A stretch of DNA of 64,000 nt, taken from contig DATAPW010000162.1 in the NCBI GenBank assembly GCA_036265005.1, forward strand, positions 1 to 64,000. Direction: 5' to 3'. A program made the translations under genes and the position numbers. This document shows, in pieces, positions 50,158 to 59,214 of the stretch. Origin of the DNA: JAMXLO01 sp036265005 (GTDB taxonomy: Bacteria; Pseudomonadota; Alphaproteobacteria; Acetobacterales; Acetobacteraceae). Position 1 is the stretch's first letter, and each line of letters starts with the position of its first letter. The notes under the pieces are model-generated. The model searched no databases, was not told the origin of the DNA, and saw nothing but the letters and a program-made list of their open reading frames with translations.

Positions 50158-51756
50158 TCACTTATCCAGCCACACAGTTGCCAGATCCTGGTTGACGAAG
50201 TGGCTGGTGCTGATCTTCCAGCCTTTCACGTAGGCCTGATATGGCACGATCCGGTACCACCAGGTAACCACGAACGCATGGGCCTGGGTGTCCAGCGCAT
50301 ATTTCTCGAACTCGCGCATCAGAGCGCGCTGTTTGGGAAAATCGGTTTCGTGGATCATCTGCTGATACAGGTCGATCTCGTGCTGGTCGTCGTAGTTGCC
50401 GTAGTTCTCGGTGTACACCGAGTGCGGCAGGACCTTGCCGACATCGAGCAGCGGGTTCACCACGCCCTGGCAGTTCGCTTCCAGCACCACCGAGAAACTG
50501 CCGCTGCGCATCGCATCGTACCAGGGACCCGTGGGCACCACCTTCTGCGTCACATGCAGGCCGATCTTGCTCCACTCGTCGATGATCCAGGTACCGACAT
50601 AGCCGTACGGCTGGAAGATATTGCGGTTCAGCAGTTCGAAGGTCAGCCCTTCGGCGCCCGCCTCCTTCAGCAGCCGTTTGGCCTCGGCGCGCGACTTCTC
50701 GATGTCGGGCCAGTAGCCGGCAAGCTGCTGCAGCTCATCCTTGGTCGCCGCCAGTGGCGAGCCGGGGAACACCAGGCCCCCGACCGTCCGCACGTTGGCG
50801 ACCTTGGACAGCCCCGTGGCGCCATGCCACTGATCGATCGCCAGGATCAGCGCACGCCGCACCCGCACATCGTCGAACGGCTTCCTGGTGTGGTTGATCG
50901 TGATCATGTTGCCGCAGTTCCAGTCGCTGGTCTGCACGGCGAGCTTGTCGCCGAGAGCCTTTTCGAGCTGTTCCTCCGCCGAGGGCGGCAGCCCGCGGAA
51001 CTCGATCTGCCCACGATCGGAGCGGATCGCATCGACGCGCACGTTTTCCTTCGCGGCATAGATGCCGACGAAGCCATCCAGGTACGGCAGGCCCTTCATA
51101 TAGTAGTCCGGATTGCGCACGCCCTTGATCGACTGGCCGACTTCGTAGCCGCCAAATTTGAATGGTCCGCTGCCCAGGATGTTCTTCTCGTACCAGTGCG
51201 GGTCCTTCTCCAGGATCTCCTTCTTGTAGATCCAGGTATAAGGATCGGCGATCGCCGGCAGGAATGCGCCGGTGGCGAACTTCAAATGGAACACCACGGT
51301 CGCAGGGTCGGTCGCCTCGACCGTATCGACCATGATATAGTAGCTCTCGCGCGCGCTGGTCACGCCGGCGGGCGGATGTACGATCGCCTGCCAGCTCGCC
51401 GCCACATCGGCCGCGGTAAGCGGCGTGCCGTCGTGCCACTTCACGCCGTCGCGAATCCTGAACGTGTAGGTCTTGCCGTCATCGGTCGGCTGCGGCATCT
51501 CGGTGCACAGATCGCAGACGAAATCGGTGGTTGATGACGGGTTGTCAGGATTGACCCGGATCAGCACGCTGTAGAACGGCGCCGCCGAATGCACCGTGGC
51601 GAACGTGGTCTCCCGATGGCCGTCGAAACTCGGCGGCGCATCGGCTGGAATCAGATAGGTCAGCGTGCCGCCGTGCTTCGGCGTCTCCGCCGCAGCAGCG
51701 GGCAGCACTGTCACCAGCATCGCGCCGATACAGGCTGCCCCATAGCGTGATCGCAT
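50158..51756 (-). CDS. ABC transporter substrate-binding protein (family 5), tandem copy 2
   Basis: The 532-residue protein is paralogous to the genes on both sides, with GGTLTYLIPADAPPSFDGHR after the signal peptide and the shared FVCDLCTEMPQPTDDGKT motif. The C-terminal block SHFVNQDLATVWLDK matches copy 1 closely. ATG 51756 is preferred because GGGAGA is properly spaced for it; ATG 51765 is an alternative. It is separated from copy 1 by only about 33 bp. Confidence 0.93.
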   Translation of the reverse strand: MRSRYGAACIGAMLVTVLPAAAAETPKHGGTLTYLIPADAPPSFDGHRETTFATVHSAAPFYSVLIRVNPDNPSSTTDFVCDLCTEMPQPTDDGKTYTFRIRDGVKWHDGTPLTAADVAASWQAIVHPPAGVTSARESYYIMVDTVEATDPATVVFHLKFATGAFLPAIADPYTWIYKKEILEKDPHWYEKNILGSGPFKFGGYEVGQSIKGVRNPDYYMKGLPYLDGFVGIYAAKENVRVDAIRSDRGQIEFRGLPPSAEEQLEKALGDKLAVQTSDWNCGNMITINHTRKPFDDVRVRRALILAIDQWHGATGLSKVANVRTVGGLVFPGSPLAATKDELQQLAGYWPDIEKSRAEAKRLLKEAGAEGLTFELLNRNIFQPYGYVGTWIIDEWSKIGLHVTQKVVPTGPWYDAMRSGSFSVVLEANCQGVVNPLLDVGKVLPHSVYTENYGNYDDQHEIDLYQQMIHETDFPKQRALMREFEKYALDTQAHAFVVTWWYRIVPYQAYVKGWKISTSHFVNQDLATVWLDK

Positions 51757-51789
51757 CCTTGTCATTCTCCCGTCGCGCCGGTGCGGCGC

Positions 51790-53382
51790 CTATTCGTCCA
51801 GCCAGATGGTCGCCAGGTCCTGATTGACGTAGTGGCTCGGGCTGATCTTCCAGCCCTTCACATAGGACCGGTAGGGCACGATGCGGCTCCACCACGGCAT
51901 CATGTACATATGCGCCTGGGTGTCGAGCACGTAGGTCTCGAACTCACGCATCTCCGCACGCTGCTTGGTGAAGTCGGTTTCGTGCAGCATCGCCTGGTAC
52001 AAGTCGATGTCTTTCTGGTCCTCGTAGTTGCCGTAGTTCTCGGTATAGACCGAATGTGGCAGGAATTTTCCCACGTCCATCGTCGGATTCACCAGGCCCT
52101 GGCAGTTGAAATCCACCGTGACGTCAAACGCGTTGTTGCGCAGGGCGTCGAAGAATGGCCCGGTCGGCAGCACCTTCTGCGTCGCGTGTACGCCGATCTT
52201 GCTCCATTCGTCGATCACCCAGGTGGCGATGTATTTGTAAGGTTGATCGACGTTGCGGTTCAGCAGCTCGAACTTCAGGTTTTCCGCGCCGGCCTCCTTC
52301 AGCAGGCGTCGCGCCTCGGCGCGCGACTTCTCGATATCGGGCCAGTAGCCGGCGATTTTCTGCAACTCGTCCTTGGTGGCTGCCAGCGGCGAGCCGGGAA
52401 ACACCACCCCGCCCACCGTGCGTACATTGGCGATCTTCGACAGCGCCTCGGCGCCGTGCCACTGGTCTATCGCCAGGATCAGCGCCCGGCGCACCCGCAC
52501 ATCGTCGAACGGCTTCCTCTGGTGGTTCGGCGTGATCATGTTCACGCAGTTCCAGTCGCCGGTCTGCACGGCGATCTTGTCGCCCAGTTCCTTCACCAGC
52601 TGATCGCGTGCCGACGGTGGCAGGCCACGGAATTCCATCGCTGCGCGGTCGCCGCGGATTGCATCGATGCGCACCGACTGTTTGTCGGCGAAGATGCCGA
52701 CGAAGCCGTCCAGGTAGGGCAGGCCCTTGTGGTAGTAGTCCGGGTTGCGCGCACCTTTGATCGACTGGCCGATCTGGTAATCGACAAACTTGAACGGCCC
52801 GCTGCCCATGATGTTCTTCTCATACCAATGCGGGTCGCGGTCGAGGATTTCCTTCTTGTAGATCCACGCGAAAGGATCGGCCAAGGCCGGCAGGAACGCA
52901 CTGGTGGCAAACTTCAAATGAAACACCACGGTGGACACGTCGGGTGCCTCCACCTTGTCCACCATGATGAAGTAGCTTTCGCGGGCACTGGAGACACCAG
53001 GCCGAGGATGCACGATCTCCTGCCAGCTTGCCGCCACATCCGCCGCGGTGAGCGGCGAACCATCATGCCACTTCACGCCGTCGCGGATCTTGAACGTCCA
53101 GGTCTTGCCGTCGTCGGTCGGCGTCGGCATCTCGGTGCACAGGTCGCACACGAAGTCGTCCGGCGACGATGGGTTCATCGGATTGATGCGGATCAGCACG
53201 CTGTAGAATGGTGCGGCGGCGTGCACCGTGGCGTAGGTGGTCTCGCGGTGACCGTCGAGTGTCGGCGGCGCGTCGGCCGGGATCATGTAGGTGAGCGTAC
53301 CGCCACGCTTCGGCGCCTCGTCCGCGACGGCCGGCACGGCGAGTGCGGTTCCCACGATTAACGCCACGAAGGCAGATCGCAT
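51790..53382 (-). CDS. ABC transporter substrate-binding protein (family 5), tandem copy 1
   Basis: The 530-residue protein is the first of three tandem paralogues, with a Sec signal cleaved near AVA-DE, GGTLTYMIPADAPPTLDGHR and FVCDLCTEMPTPTDDGKT. Very long stretches are shared with copy 2, so the duplication looks fairly recent. ATG 53382 is chosen from the signal peptide, with GGGAAG upstream. It follows the OppF-like gene across a spacer that holds a palindromic element. Confidence 0.93.
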   Translation of the reverse strand: MRSAFVALIVGTALAVPAVADEAPKRGGTLTYMIPADAPPTLDGHRETTYATVHAAAPFYSVLIRINPMNPSSPDDFVCDLCTEMPTPTDDGKTWTFKIRDGVKWHDGSPLTAADVAASWQEIVHPRPGVSSARESYFIMVDKVEAPDVSTVVFHLKFATSAFLPALADPFAWIYKKEILDRDPHWYEKNIMGSGPFKFVDYQIGQSIKGARNPDYYHKGLPYLDGFVGIFADKQSVRIDAIRGDRAAMEFRGLPPSARDQLVKELGDKIAVQTGDWNCVNMITPNHQRKPFDDVRVRRALILAIDQWHGAEALSKIANVRTVGGVVFPGSPLAATKDELQKIAGYWPDIEKSRAEARRLLKEAGAENLKFELLNRNVDQPYKYIATWVIDEWSKIGVHATQKVLPTGPFFDALRNNAFDVTVDFNCQGLVNPTMDVGKFLPHSVYTENYGNYEDQKDIDLYQAMLHETDFTKQRAEMREFETYVLDTQAHMYMMPWWSRIVPYRSYVKGWKISPSHYVNQDLATIWLDE

Positions 53383-53414
53383 CGTTCGTTTCTTCCCATT
53401 GGTCGCGTTCGTCG

Positions 53415-53492
53415 TGACGGGTTTCGCTGCGCTCAACCCGTCCTACAGGTCTGCGGCATCGTAGGAGCGGTTCAGCGCAGCAGACCCATCAC
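53415..53492. repeat. Inverted-repeat element, second copy of the 31632 family
   Basis: Left arm TGACGGGTTTCGCTGCGCTC (from 53415) and right arm (53461-53492, complement TGATGGGTCTGCTGCGCTGA) face each other. The sequence family is that of the 31632-31724 element. It occupies the spacer between the OppF-like gene and the tandem binding proteins. Confidence 0.75.
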
Positions 53493-53500
53493 CACCGCCA

Positions 53501-54493
53501 TCACCCCGCCTGGCTGCACGCCACGAAATGGCCGGGCCTCAATTCCCGCAGCTCCGGCCGGTCCTGTTTGCAACTGTCCACCGCGATACCACACCGGGGA
53601 TGGAACACACAGCCTGATGGCGGATTGATCGGGCTCGGCACTTCGCCCTGCACCGGACGGAATGTGCGGTGCATCTCCACGCTGGGATCCGGCACCGGCA
53701 CCGCGGCCAGCAGCGCCTGGGTATACGGATGCAGCGGATTACCGAACAACTCGTCGCTGTCCGCCAGCTCCACGATGCGCCCAAGATACATCACCGCCAC
53801 GCGCTGGCACAGATGCCGCACCACCGACAGGTCGTGCGCAATGAACAGGTAGGTCAGGCCAAAGCGCTCGCGCAGATCCTCCAGCAGGTTCACCACCTGC
53901 GCCTGGATCGATACGTCCAGCGCCGACACCGCCTCGTCGCAGACAATGAACTCGGGGTCCAGCGCCAGCGCCCGCGCGATCCCGACTCGCTGCCGCTGCC
54001 CGCCGGACATCTCATGGGGGTAGCGATCGGCGAAACGCTGGTTGAGCCCGCAGATCGACAGCAGTTCGCGCACGCGCGCCGCCCGCTTCGTCGCGTCTGG
54101 CTCGATGCCGTGCACCTTCATCGGCTCGTTGAGGATGTCGCCGACCTTCATGCGCGGATTCAGCGAGCTGTACGGGTCCTGGAAGATCACCTGGATGCGG
54201 CGGCGCAGCGCCAGCAGTTCCTTGCGCTGCATCTTGGCGATATCGACGCCGTCGTAGAGGATTTCCCCTGCGGTCGGACGTTCCAGCCGCAGGATGCAGC
54301 GGCCGGTCGTGGTCTTGCCGCAGCCACTCTCGCCGACCAGCCCGAGCGTCTCGCCGCGGCGCACGCTGAAGTCGATGCCATCGACCGCCTTCACCTCGCC
54401 GACCAGCTTGCGCGTCACCATGCCCTCGGTGATCGGGAAGTGCATGCGCAGCCCCTTCACCTCGAGCAGTGGCCGCGCCGGATCCGCCATCAT
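53501..54493 (-). CDS. Oligopeptide ABC transporter ATP-binding protein, OppF-like
   Basis: The 330-residue ATPase has Walker A GESGCGKTTTGR, signature MSGGQRQRVGIARAL and Walker B FIVCDEAVSALD, with Ala in place of the usual Pro after the Glu. The C-terminal oligo_HPY-type region has the Cys motif CVFHPRCGIAVDSC. The start is ambiguous among ATGs at 54499, 54493 and 54490; 54493 overlaps the OppD stop by ATGA. Confidence 0.94.
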   Translation of the reverse strand: MMADPARPLLEVKGLRMHFPITEGMVTRKLVGEVKAVDGIDFSVRRGETLGLVGESGCGKTTTGRCILRLERPTAGEILYDGVDIAKMQRKELLALRRRIQVIFQDPYSSLNPRMKVGDILNEPMKVHGIEPDATKRAARVRELLSICGLNQRFADRYPHEMSGGQRQRVGIARALALDPEFIVCDEAVSALDVSIQAQVVNLLEDLRERFGLTYLFIAHDLSVVRHLCQRVAVMYLGRIVELADSDELFGNPLHPYTQALLAAVPVPDPSVEMHRTFRPVQGEVPSPINPPSGCVFHPRCGIAVDSCKQDRPELRELRPGHFVACSQAG

Positions 54494-55497
54494 GTGCATG
54501 CCGGCGCTCCAGCCTCGCGCCCGACCACATGGCTCTGGAAGCAGGCGGCCAGGTGCCCGGCAACGCCGGCCTGTTCCAGTGGTGGTTTGGCGGCGGCACA
54601 GGCCTCCACCGCGAAACGGCAGCGCGGGCGAAACGCGCAGCCGGCGTCGAGGCGCGTCAAATCCGGTGGCTGGCCTTCTACCGGATCGAGCCTTTCCTGG
54701 CGCGGACGATCGAGCCGCGGCACGGAACGCAGCAATGCCATCGTGTAGGGGTGGCGAGGGTTATGATAAACATCAGCTGCCGCTCCGCTCTCCACCAGGC
54801 GCCCGGCGTACATCACGTTCACCCGGTTGGCATAGCGCGCTACCACGCCGAGGTTATGCGTGATGATGATCAATGCGACGTTCAGCCGGCGCGTCAGTTC
54901 CTTCATCAGTTCGAGGATCTGCGCCTGGATGGTGACGTCCAGTGCGGTGGTCGGTTCATCGGCGATGATCAACTTGGGATCGCACGCCAGCGCGATCGCG
55001 ATCATGATGCGCTGCCGCATCCCGCCGGAAAGCTGATGCGGATACTGCTTCAGCCGGCGTTGCGCATCGGCTATGCCGACGAGGCCGAGTAGCTCGACCG
55101 CCCGCCGCTGCGCCGCCGTCCGGTCCATGCCGCGGTGCTGCTCGACGGTTTCGGTGATCTGGCGGCCGATCGTCAGTACCGGGTTCAGCGATGTCATCGG
55201 CTCCTGGAACACCATTCCAATCTCACCGCCGCGTACTTCGCGCATCTCTGCATCCGAGAGTTGCAGGAGATCGCGGCCGCCGAACAGAATCTCACCGCCT
55301 GTGATGCGTCCGGGCGGGTCGGGGATCAGGCGCAGCACGGACAGTGCGCTGACCGACTTGCCGGATCCGCTTTCGCCGACGATGGCCACCGTTTCGCCCG
55401 GATCGACAGTATAGGAGATGCCGTCGACAGCGCGCACGATTCCTGCACCGGTGCGGAATTCCGTGTGCAGCTTCTTCACTTCCAGGAGTGGTGGCAA
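54490..55497 (-). CDS. Oligopeptide ABC transporter ATP-binding protein, OppD-like
   Basis: The 335-residue ATPase has Walker A GESGSGKSVS, signature LSGGMRQRIMIAIALA and Walker B LIIADEPTTALD, with a C-terminal Cys motif CAFRPRCRFAVEAC typical of OppD/DppD. No ATG is near the start; TTG 55497, giving MPPLLEVKKLHTEF, is preceded by GGGGAGGGG. It is the first gene of the transporter operon, which runs OppD, OppF, three binding proteins, DppB, DppC. Confidence 0.94.
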   Translation of the reverse strand: MPPLLEVKKLHTEFRTGAGIVRAVDGISYTVDPGETVAIVGESGSGKSVSALSVLRLIPDPPGRITGGEILFGGRDLLQLSDAEMREVRGGEIGMVFQEPMTSLNPVLTIGRQITETVEQHRGMDRTAAQRRAVELLGLVGIADAQRRLKQYPHQLSGGMRQRIMIAIALACDPKLIIADEPTTALDVTIQAQILELMKELTRRLNVALIIITHNLGVVARYANRVNVMYAGRLVESGAAADVYHNPRHPYTMALLRSVPRLDRPRQERLDPVEGQPPDLTRLDAGCAFRPRCRFAVEACAAAKPPLEQAGVAGHLAACFQSHVVGREAGAPACT

Positions 55498-55651
55498 TAC
55501 CCCTCCCCGACGCAGCCCCTGTGACGTGCGTTTGGTGTTTCTTTATCTTGGTCGAGCCGCCTTGGTACCGGCGGCGGCTGCCCAAGTCAACGACCAACCT
55601 TTGGGGAAGGGGAGCCGGCGCATTGGCGCATGTCCCGTGCCATGCCTCCGA

Positions 55652-55960
55652 TCATTGCTGCGTGCGCCGCATGGCGCGAACGGCAGTCCCAGGCGCCGCC
55701 CCAGTTTGCCGCCTCAGTTCGCGGAACCGAATGACCTGCCAGGTCGGCGGATGGCCGCGGCGCAGACTGGTCGTCGCATTCCGGTCGAGTTTCTTGACTC
55801 GCCGCGCGGCCCGCCACACCTCGGCCGATCGATAGTACGGATCATCGGCCAGTAACTGTTCTGCAGCCGACTCGGCTTGCATATCAGTGTCGCAGTTCAG
55901 TTCGTGAGCCTGAAGGATATGATCCTCAGCATCGAGAATGTAGCACCGATAGTTGACCAT
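55652..55960 (-). CDS. Small hypothetical protein
   Basis: The 102-residue soluble protein opens MVNYRCYILDAEDHILQAHE and contains a helix with WRAARRVKKLDR, then a basic tail. The pattern is one I have seen in small alphaproteobacterial proteins, but I can name no family. It is transcribed away from the entericidin/CsbD genes across an AT-rich spacer. Confidence 0.6.
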   Translation of the reverse strand: MVNYRCYILDAEDHILQAHELNCDTDMQAESAAEQLLADDPYYRSAEVWRAARRVKKLDRNATTSLRRGHPPTWQVIRFRELRRQTGAAPGTAVRAMRRTQQ

Positions 55961-56330
55961 GGAGTCCCCGTCGTGGTCGTAGCGCGTGTTTTAATAATGT
56001 TAACAAGGTTTATCAAAATCTAGTGCGCATCGGGATTGCCGGCAACTGTTTCGGTTGGAAAAGTAAATATTCCAGAAGGCAATCAATCGCATATGACGGC
56101 GCCGCACCGCTTGCCGTCGCCACAGGTTCGGTTGCGTGTAAATAACTGGTGAAGTCAATCCGAAATGATCGCGCAGAGCCATTGCACTATTCGTGCAACC
56201 TGGCAGGCCAGGTTTTATGCCAGACGCGAAATATCTACCCTCAATATTCACCACACTGTGACATGTATTGGCATGCATCCAAACGAAGTCGTCAGGGGTT
56301 TTGTTCTCTACTAATCAGAAAGGAATTGCC
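55961..56330. other. AT-rich divergent intergenic region
   Basis: This spacer of about 370 bp is AT-rich around 55990-56090 and contains a perfect palindrome AACCTGGC-AG-GCCAGGTT at 56197-56214. It must hold the promoter of the entericidin-CsbD-DUF3309 group. I find no clear sigma consensus. A Shine-Dalgarno AAAGGAA sits before the ATG at 56331. Confidence 0.55.
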
Positions 56331-56492
56331 ATGCAGAGGAAGCTCGCCGTCATCCTGACGTTGCTCGCGCTCGCGGGAACGGCGCCACTGCTGACCGCGT
56401 GCTACACGACCGCCGGTGCAGGCCAGGACCTTCAGGCGGCCGGCCACGGCCTCGAGCGGTCGGCAGACAGGAACACAACCTACCGGCCGTGA
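56331..56492 (+). CDS. Entericidin-like small lipoprotein (EcnA/EcnB family)
   Basis: The 53-residue precursor has a lipoprotein signal with the lipobox LLTAC, followed by YTTAGAGQDLQAAGHGLE, the family core. Entericidins are small envelope lipoproteins described as a toxin/antidote pair or stress lipoproteins. Only one copy is present here. A good Shine-Dalgarno AAAGGAA supports the start. Confidence 0.88.
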   Translation: MQRKLAVILTLLALAGTAPLLTACYTTAGAGQDLQAAGHGLERSADRNTTYRP

Positions 56493-56519
56493 TCACCAAC
56501 CAACGTCAGGAGGCATGAC

Positions 56520-56717
56520 ATGGACGAAGATCGCGTGAAGGGTACCGCCAAGCAGGCGAAGGGCTCGGTGAAGGAGGCCTGGGGCAAGGTCACCGGCGAT
56601 GCCAAGACCGAAGCCGACGGCAAGGCCGACAAGGCAGAAGGCAAGGTGCAGAACGCAGTCGGCGGCGCCAAGGACGCCATGCGGGAAGCCAGGGACAAGG
56701 TGACCGGCAAGGAGTAA
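56520..56717 (+). CDS. CsbD family stress protein
   Basis: The 65-residue hydrophilic helical protein has the CsbD core DRVKGTAKQAKGSVKEAWGK and KVTGDAKTEADGKADKAEGK. CsbD proteins are general-stress proteins of unclear molecular function. It follows the entericidin gene by 27 bp with AGGAGG upstream. Confidence 0.92.
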   Translation: MDEDRVKGTAKQAKGSVKEAWGKVTGDAKTEADGKADKAEGKVQNAVGGAKDAMREARDKVTGKE

Positions 56718-56722
56718 CCGCG

Positions 56723-56875
56723 GTGCCCACAATCCTGCTGATCATTCTGATCATCCTGCTGCTCGGCGCCTTGCCGACCTGGCCGTACAGTTCCGGCTGG
56801 GGCTACTACCCGAGCGGCGGGCTCGGACTGGTCCTGTTGATCGTGGTAATTCTGCTGCTCGCCGGCAGAATATGA
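56723..56875 (+). CDS. DUF3309 small membrane protein
   Basis: A 50-residue ORF starting at GTG 56723 translates as MPTILLIILIILLLGALPTW, then PYSSGWGYYPSGGLGLVLLI and a hydrophobic end. This is the DUF3309 pattern of two short helices around a Trp-Gly-Tyr turn. It begins 5 bp after the CsbD stop, with AAGGAG inside the end of that gene. A strong terminator follows. Function is unknown. Confidence 0.88.
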   Translation: MPTILLIILIILLLGALPTWPYSSGWGYYPSGGLGLVLLIVVILLLAGRI

Positions 56876-56879
56876 TCGG

Positions 56880-56912
56880 GGTGGCGGCCTGAAGCTCAGG
56901 CCGCCACCTTTT
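56880..56912 (+). terminator. Strong terminator overlapping the 3' end of prfC
   Basis: A perfect 13-bp stem GGTGGCGGCCTGA / TCAGGCCGCCACC with a 3-base loop is followed by TTTT on the plus strand, ending the entericidin-CsbD-DUF3309 unit. The right arm is the last codons and stop of the convergent prfC gene. Confidence 0.85.
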
Positions 56913-58437
56913 CCGCGCGAACGTCCTTGATGTCGCGAAATTGTAGTGCCGGCGCCAGCTCCGCGGCCCGGCGCATCATGAATGCCGAGCTGGCGAGGAA
57001 CACCGGATCGCCATCCACGTCGTCGGCCATTGCACTGCGGTTCTCGGCAACGAATTTCTGCAACGCATTGCGGTCGTCCGAGGACACCCAGCGAGCCAGC
57101 GCAAAGGGCGAAGCCTCGAAGCCGATCGCCACGCTGTATTCGGCGGCCAGCCGCGCCGCCAGCACGTCGAGCTGCAGGGTACCGACCACGCCGACCAACG
57201 GCGCCGCACCATCCTGCGGGCGGAACAGCTGCACCACGCCTTCCTCGGCCAGTTCCGATAGTGCCTGACGCAGCTTTTTCGCCTTCATCGCATCGTCCAG
57301 CCGCACCCGGCGAAGGATTTCCGGCGCGAAGTACGGCACGCCGACAAAGTTGAGGTCCTCGCCATCGGTCAGCGTGTCGCCGATGCGCAGGGTGCCGTGG
57401 TTGGGAATGCCAACCACGTCGCCAGCGAACGCCTCCTCGGCGATCTCGCGCTCGCGGGCGAAAAAGAACTGCGGCGCGTGCAGCGGGATCGACTTGCCGG
57501 TGCGCACCTGCTTCAGCCGCATGCCGCGCGCCAGCCGACCGGAACACACGCGGGCGAAGGCGATGCGGTCCCGATGGTTGGGGTCCATGTTCGCCTGGAT
57601 CTTGAACACCAGCGCAGTAAGGCCTGGCTCGGTGGCGTCCACCGTGCGGCTGTCCGCCTTCTGCGCGCGCGGCGGCGGCCCGTAGGCCGCGAGGCCGTCC
57701 AGCAAGTCATTGACGCCGATGCCTTTTATGGCGCTGCCAAAATACACCGGGGTGAGGTGGCCGGCGCTGAAGCTGTCGCGATCGAATTGCGGCAGCGCGG
57801 CGCGGATCAGGTCCACCTCATCGCCCAGCGCCTGCAACCGCGGGTCCGACTGCGGCAACTCGGCCTTCAGGTGCATCTGGCGCGCCAGCAGGTCGTAGGT
57901 GCCGGCAAAGTCCGCCGCGCGGCCCACCGGCCAGGTCACCGGCGCGGTGTCCAGTGCCAGGGTGGAGGCGATCTCGTCCAGCAGTTCGATGGGGTCGCGG
58001 GATTCGCGGTCCATCTTGTTGATGAACGTCACAATGGGGATGTCGCGCAGCCGGCAGATTTCGAACAGTTTCCGGGTGCGCGCCTCGATGCCCTTGGCCG
58101 CGTCGATCACCATCACGGCGGAATCCACGGCGGTGAGGGTGCGGTAGGTATCCTCCGAGAAATCCTCGTGGCCGGGCGTGTCGAGCAGGTTGAACACGCA
58201 GTCCTGGTGCTCGAATGTCATCACCGAGGTCACCACGGAGATGCCGCGCTCACGCTCGATGCCCATCCAGTCTGAGCGGGTGCGCCGGCGCTCGCCCTTG
58301 GCGCGCACGTTGCCCGCAAGCTGGATGGCGCCGCCGGCGCGCAGCAGGTGCTCGGTCAGCGTGGTCTTGCCGGCGTCGGGGTGTGAAATGATCGCGAAGG
58401 TGCGGCGATGGGCGATCTCGGTGGCGGCGTCTGTCAT
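56896..58437 (-). CDS. prfC: Peptide chain release factor 3 (RF3)
   Basis: RF3 is a translational GTPase that removes RF1/RF2 from the ribosome. The 513-residue protein has G1 SHPDAGKTTLTEHLL, the switch region KGERRRTRSDWMGIERERG, G3 LDTPGHEDF and G4 INKMD, then the RF3 domains II and III. Length is normal. The ATG at 58437 is the first in frame. Its last codons form half of a terminator hairpin for the opposite strand. Confidence 0.97.
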   Translation of the reverse strand: MTDAATEIAHRRTFAIISHPDAGKTTLTEHLLRAGGAIQLAGNVRAKGERRRTRSDWMGIERERGISVVTSVMTFEHQDCVFNLLDTPGHEDFSEDTYRTLTAVDSAVMVIDAAKGIEARTRKLFEICRLRDIPIVTFINKMDRESRDPIELLDEIASTLALDTAPVTWPVGRAADFAGTYDLLARQMHLKAELPQSDPRLQALGDEVDLIRAALPQFDRDSFSAGHLTPVYFGSAIKGIGVNDLLDGLAAYGPPPRAQKADSRTVDATEPGLTALVFKIQANMDPNHRDRIAFARVCSGRLARGMRLKQVRTGKSIPLHAPQFFFAREREIAEEAFAGDVVGIPNHGTLRIGDTLTDGEDLNFVGVPYFAPEILRRVRLDDAMKAKKLRQALSELAEEGVVQLFRPQDGAAPLVGVVGTLQLDVLAARLAAEYSVAIGFEASPFALARWVSSDDRNALQKFVAENRSAMADDVDGDPVFLASSAFMMRRAAELAPALQFRDIKDVRAEKVAA

Positions 58438-58719
58438 GGGGCCTCACAAGGGAAGCGCCGGGGGAGGGAACCCGCCGGCGCCACCACGCCTGAATATAGG
58501 GATTGCGGCAGGTGCGGGTAGGGGGCAACCAGGTTGATCGTTGCAGCGCCGCGGTGTGAGCCGCGTGACCCCCATCGAAGCGCCGATCGCGGCAAGGCCG
58601 ATCGGCCGGCTCCTGGATCGATCCGCCGGCCCCACCGCGATAGCGGGAACGCGGCACGGCTTGCCGCCTGAAGGCGGCCCCGCTATTCGTTCCAGCCCGA
58701 CAGAGCGAATGTCTCCACC

Positions 58720-59127
58720 GTGCGGCGATTGCCTGAGCGAAACGCGGCCATCCCCCTGCGAGGGCTGAAACCCACGATCGGGTTTGCCGCGTCGCTGCTT
58801 GCGGCCTGGTGCCAGATCCTGCTGCTCGCCACGATCTCGCTCGCCCCGCTGGCGATCGGCGCGGGTCCGGCCGGCGACGCTCCGATCTGCCACGCCGGCG
58901 ACGCAACCCCGCCGGCGCAGCAAAAGCCCGCGCATCCGACGCACGATTGCGCCCTCTGCGTGTTTTGCCTGTCGCACGCGATGCCGGCGGCGCTGCTGTC
59001 GCCGGCCCCGGCACTCCCCGAGCGGCAATCCGTCGCCACGGGCCGGCTGGCCGCTGCGTACCCCCGCGCACCGCCGCCACGTCCGGTCGCCGCTGCACAA
59101 CCCCGAGGACCACCATCCCTGACCTGA
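58720..59127 (+). CDS. DUF2946-like exported protein
   Basis: The 135-residue protein has a membrane or signal segment (about residues 20-45) and the DUF2946-type Cys/His cluster HDCALCVFCLSHAM, possibly metal-binding. DUF2946 genes often lie beside copper genes or TonB-dependent receptors, and here CopC and PCuAC genes follow. The GTG at 58720 is uncertain, since no clear ribosome-binding site is seen. Confidence 0.75.
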   Translation: MRRLPERNAAIPLRGLKPTIGFAASLLAAWCQILLLATISLAPLAIGAGPAGDAPICHAGDATPPAQQKPAHPTHDCALCVFCLSHAMPAALLSPAPALPERQSVATGRLAAAYPRAPPPRPVAAAQPRGPPSLT

Positions 59128-59214
59128 GTCTGGCCTGGACCTGAGTCCGGCCTGCCAATCCCGGCGCATCACGGCGTCGGCATTGCCCGCTCACATCAGT
59201 GGAGTTTACCAGTC

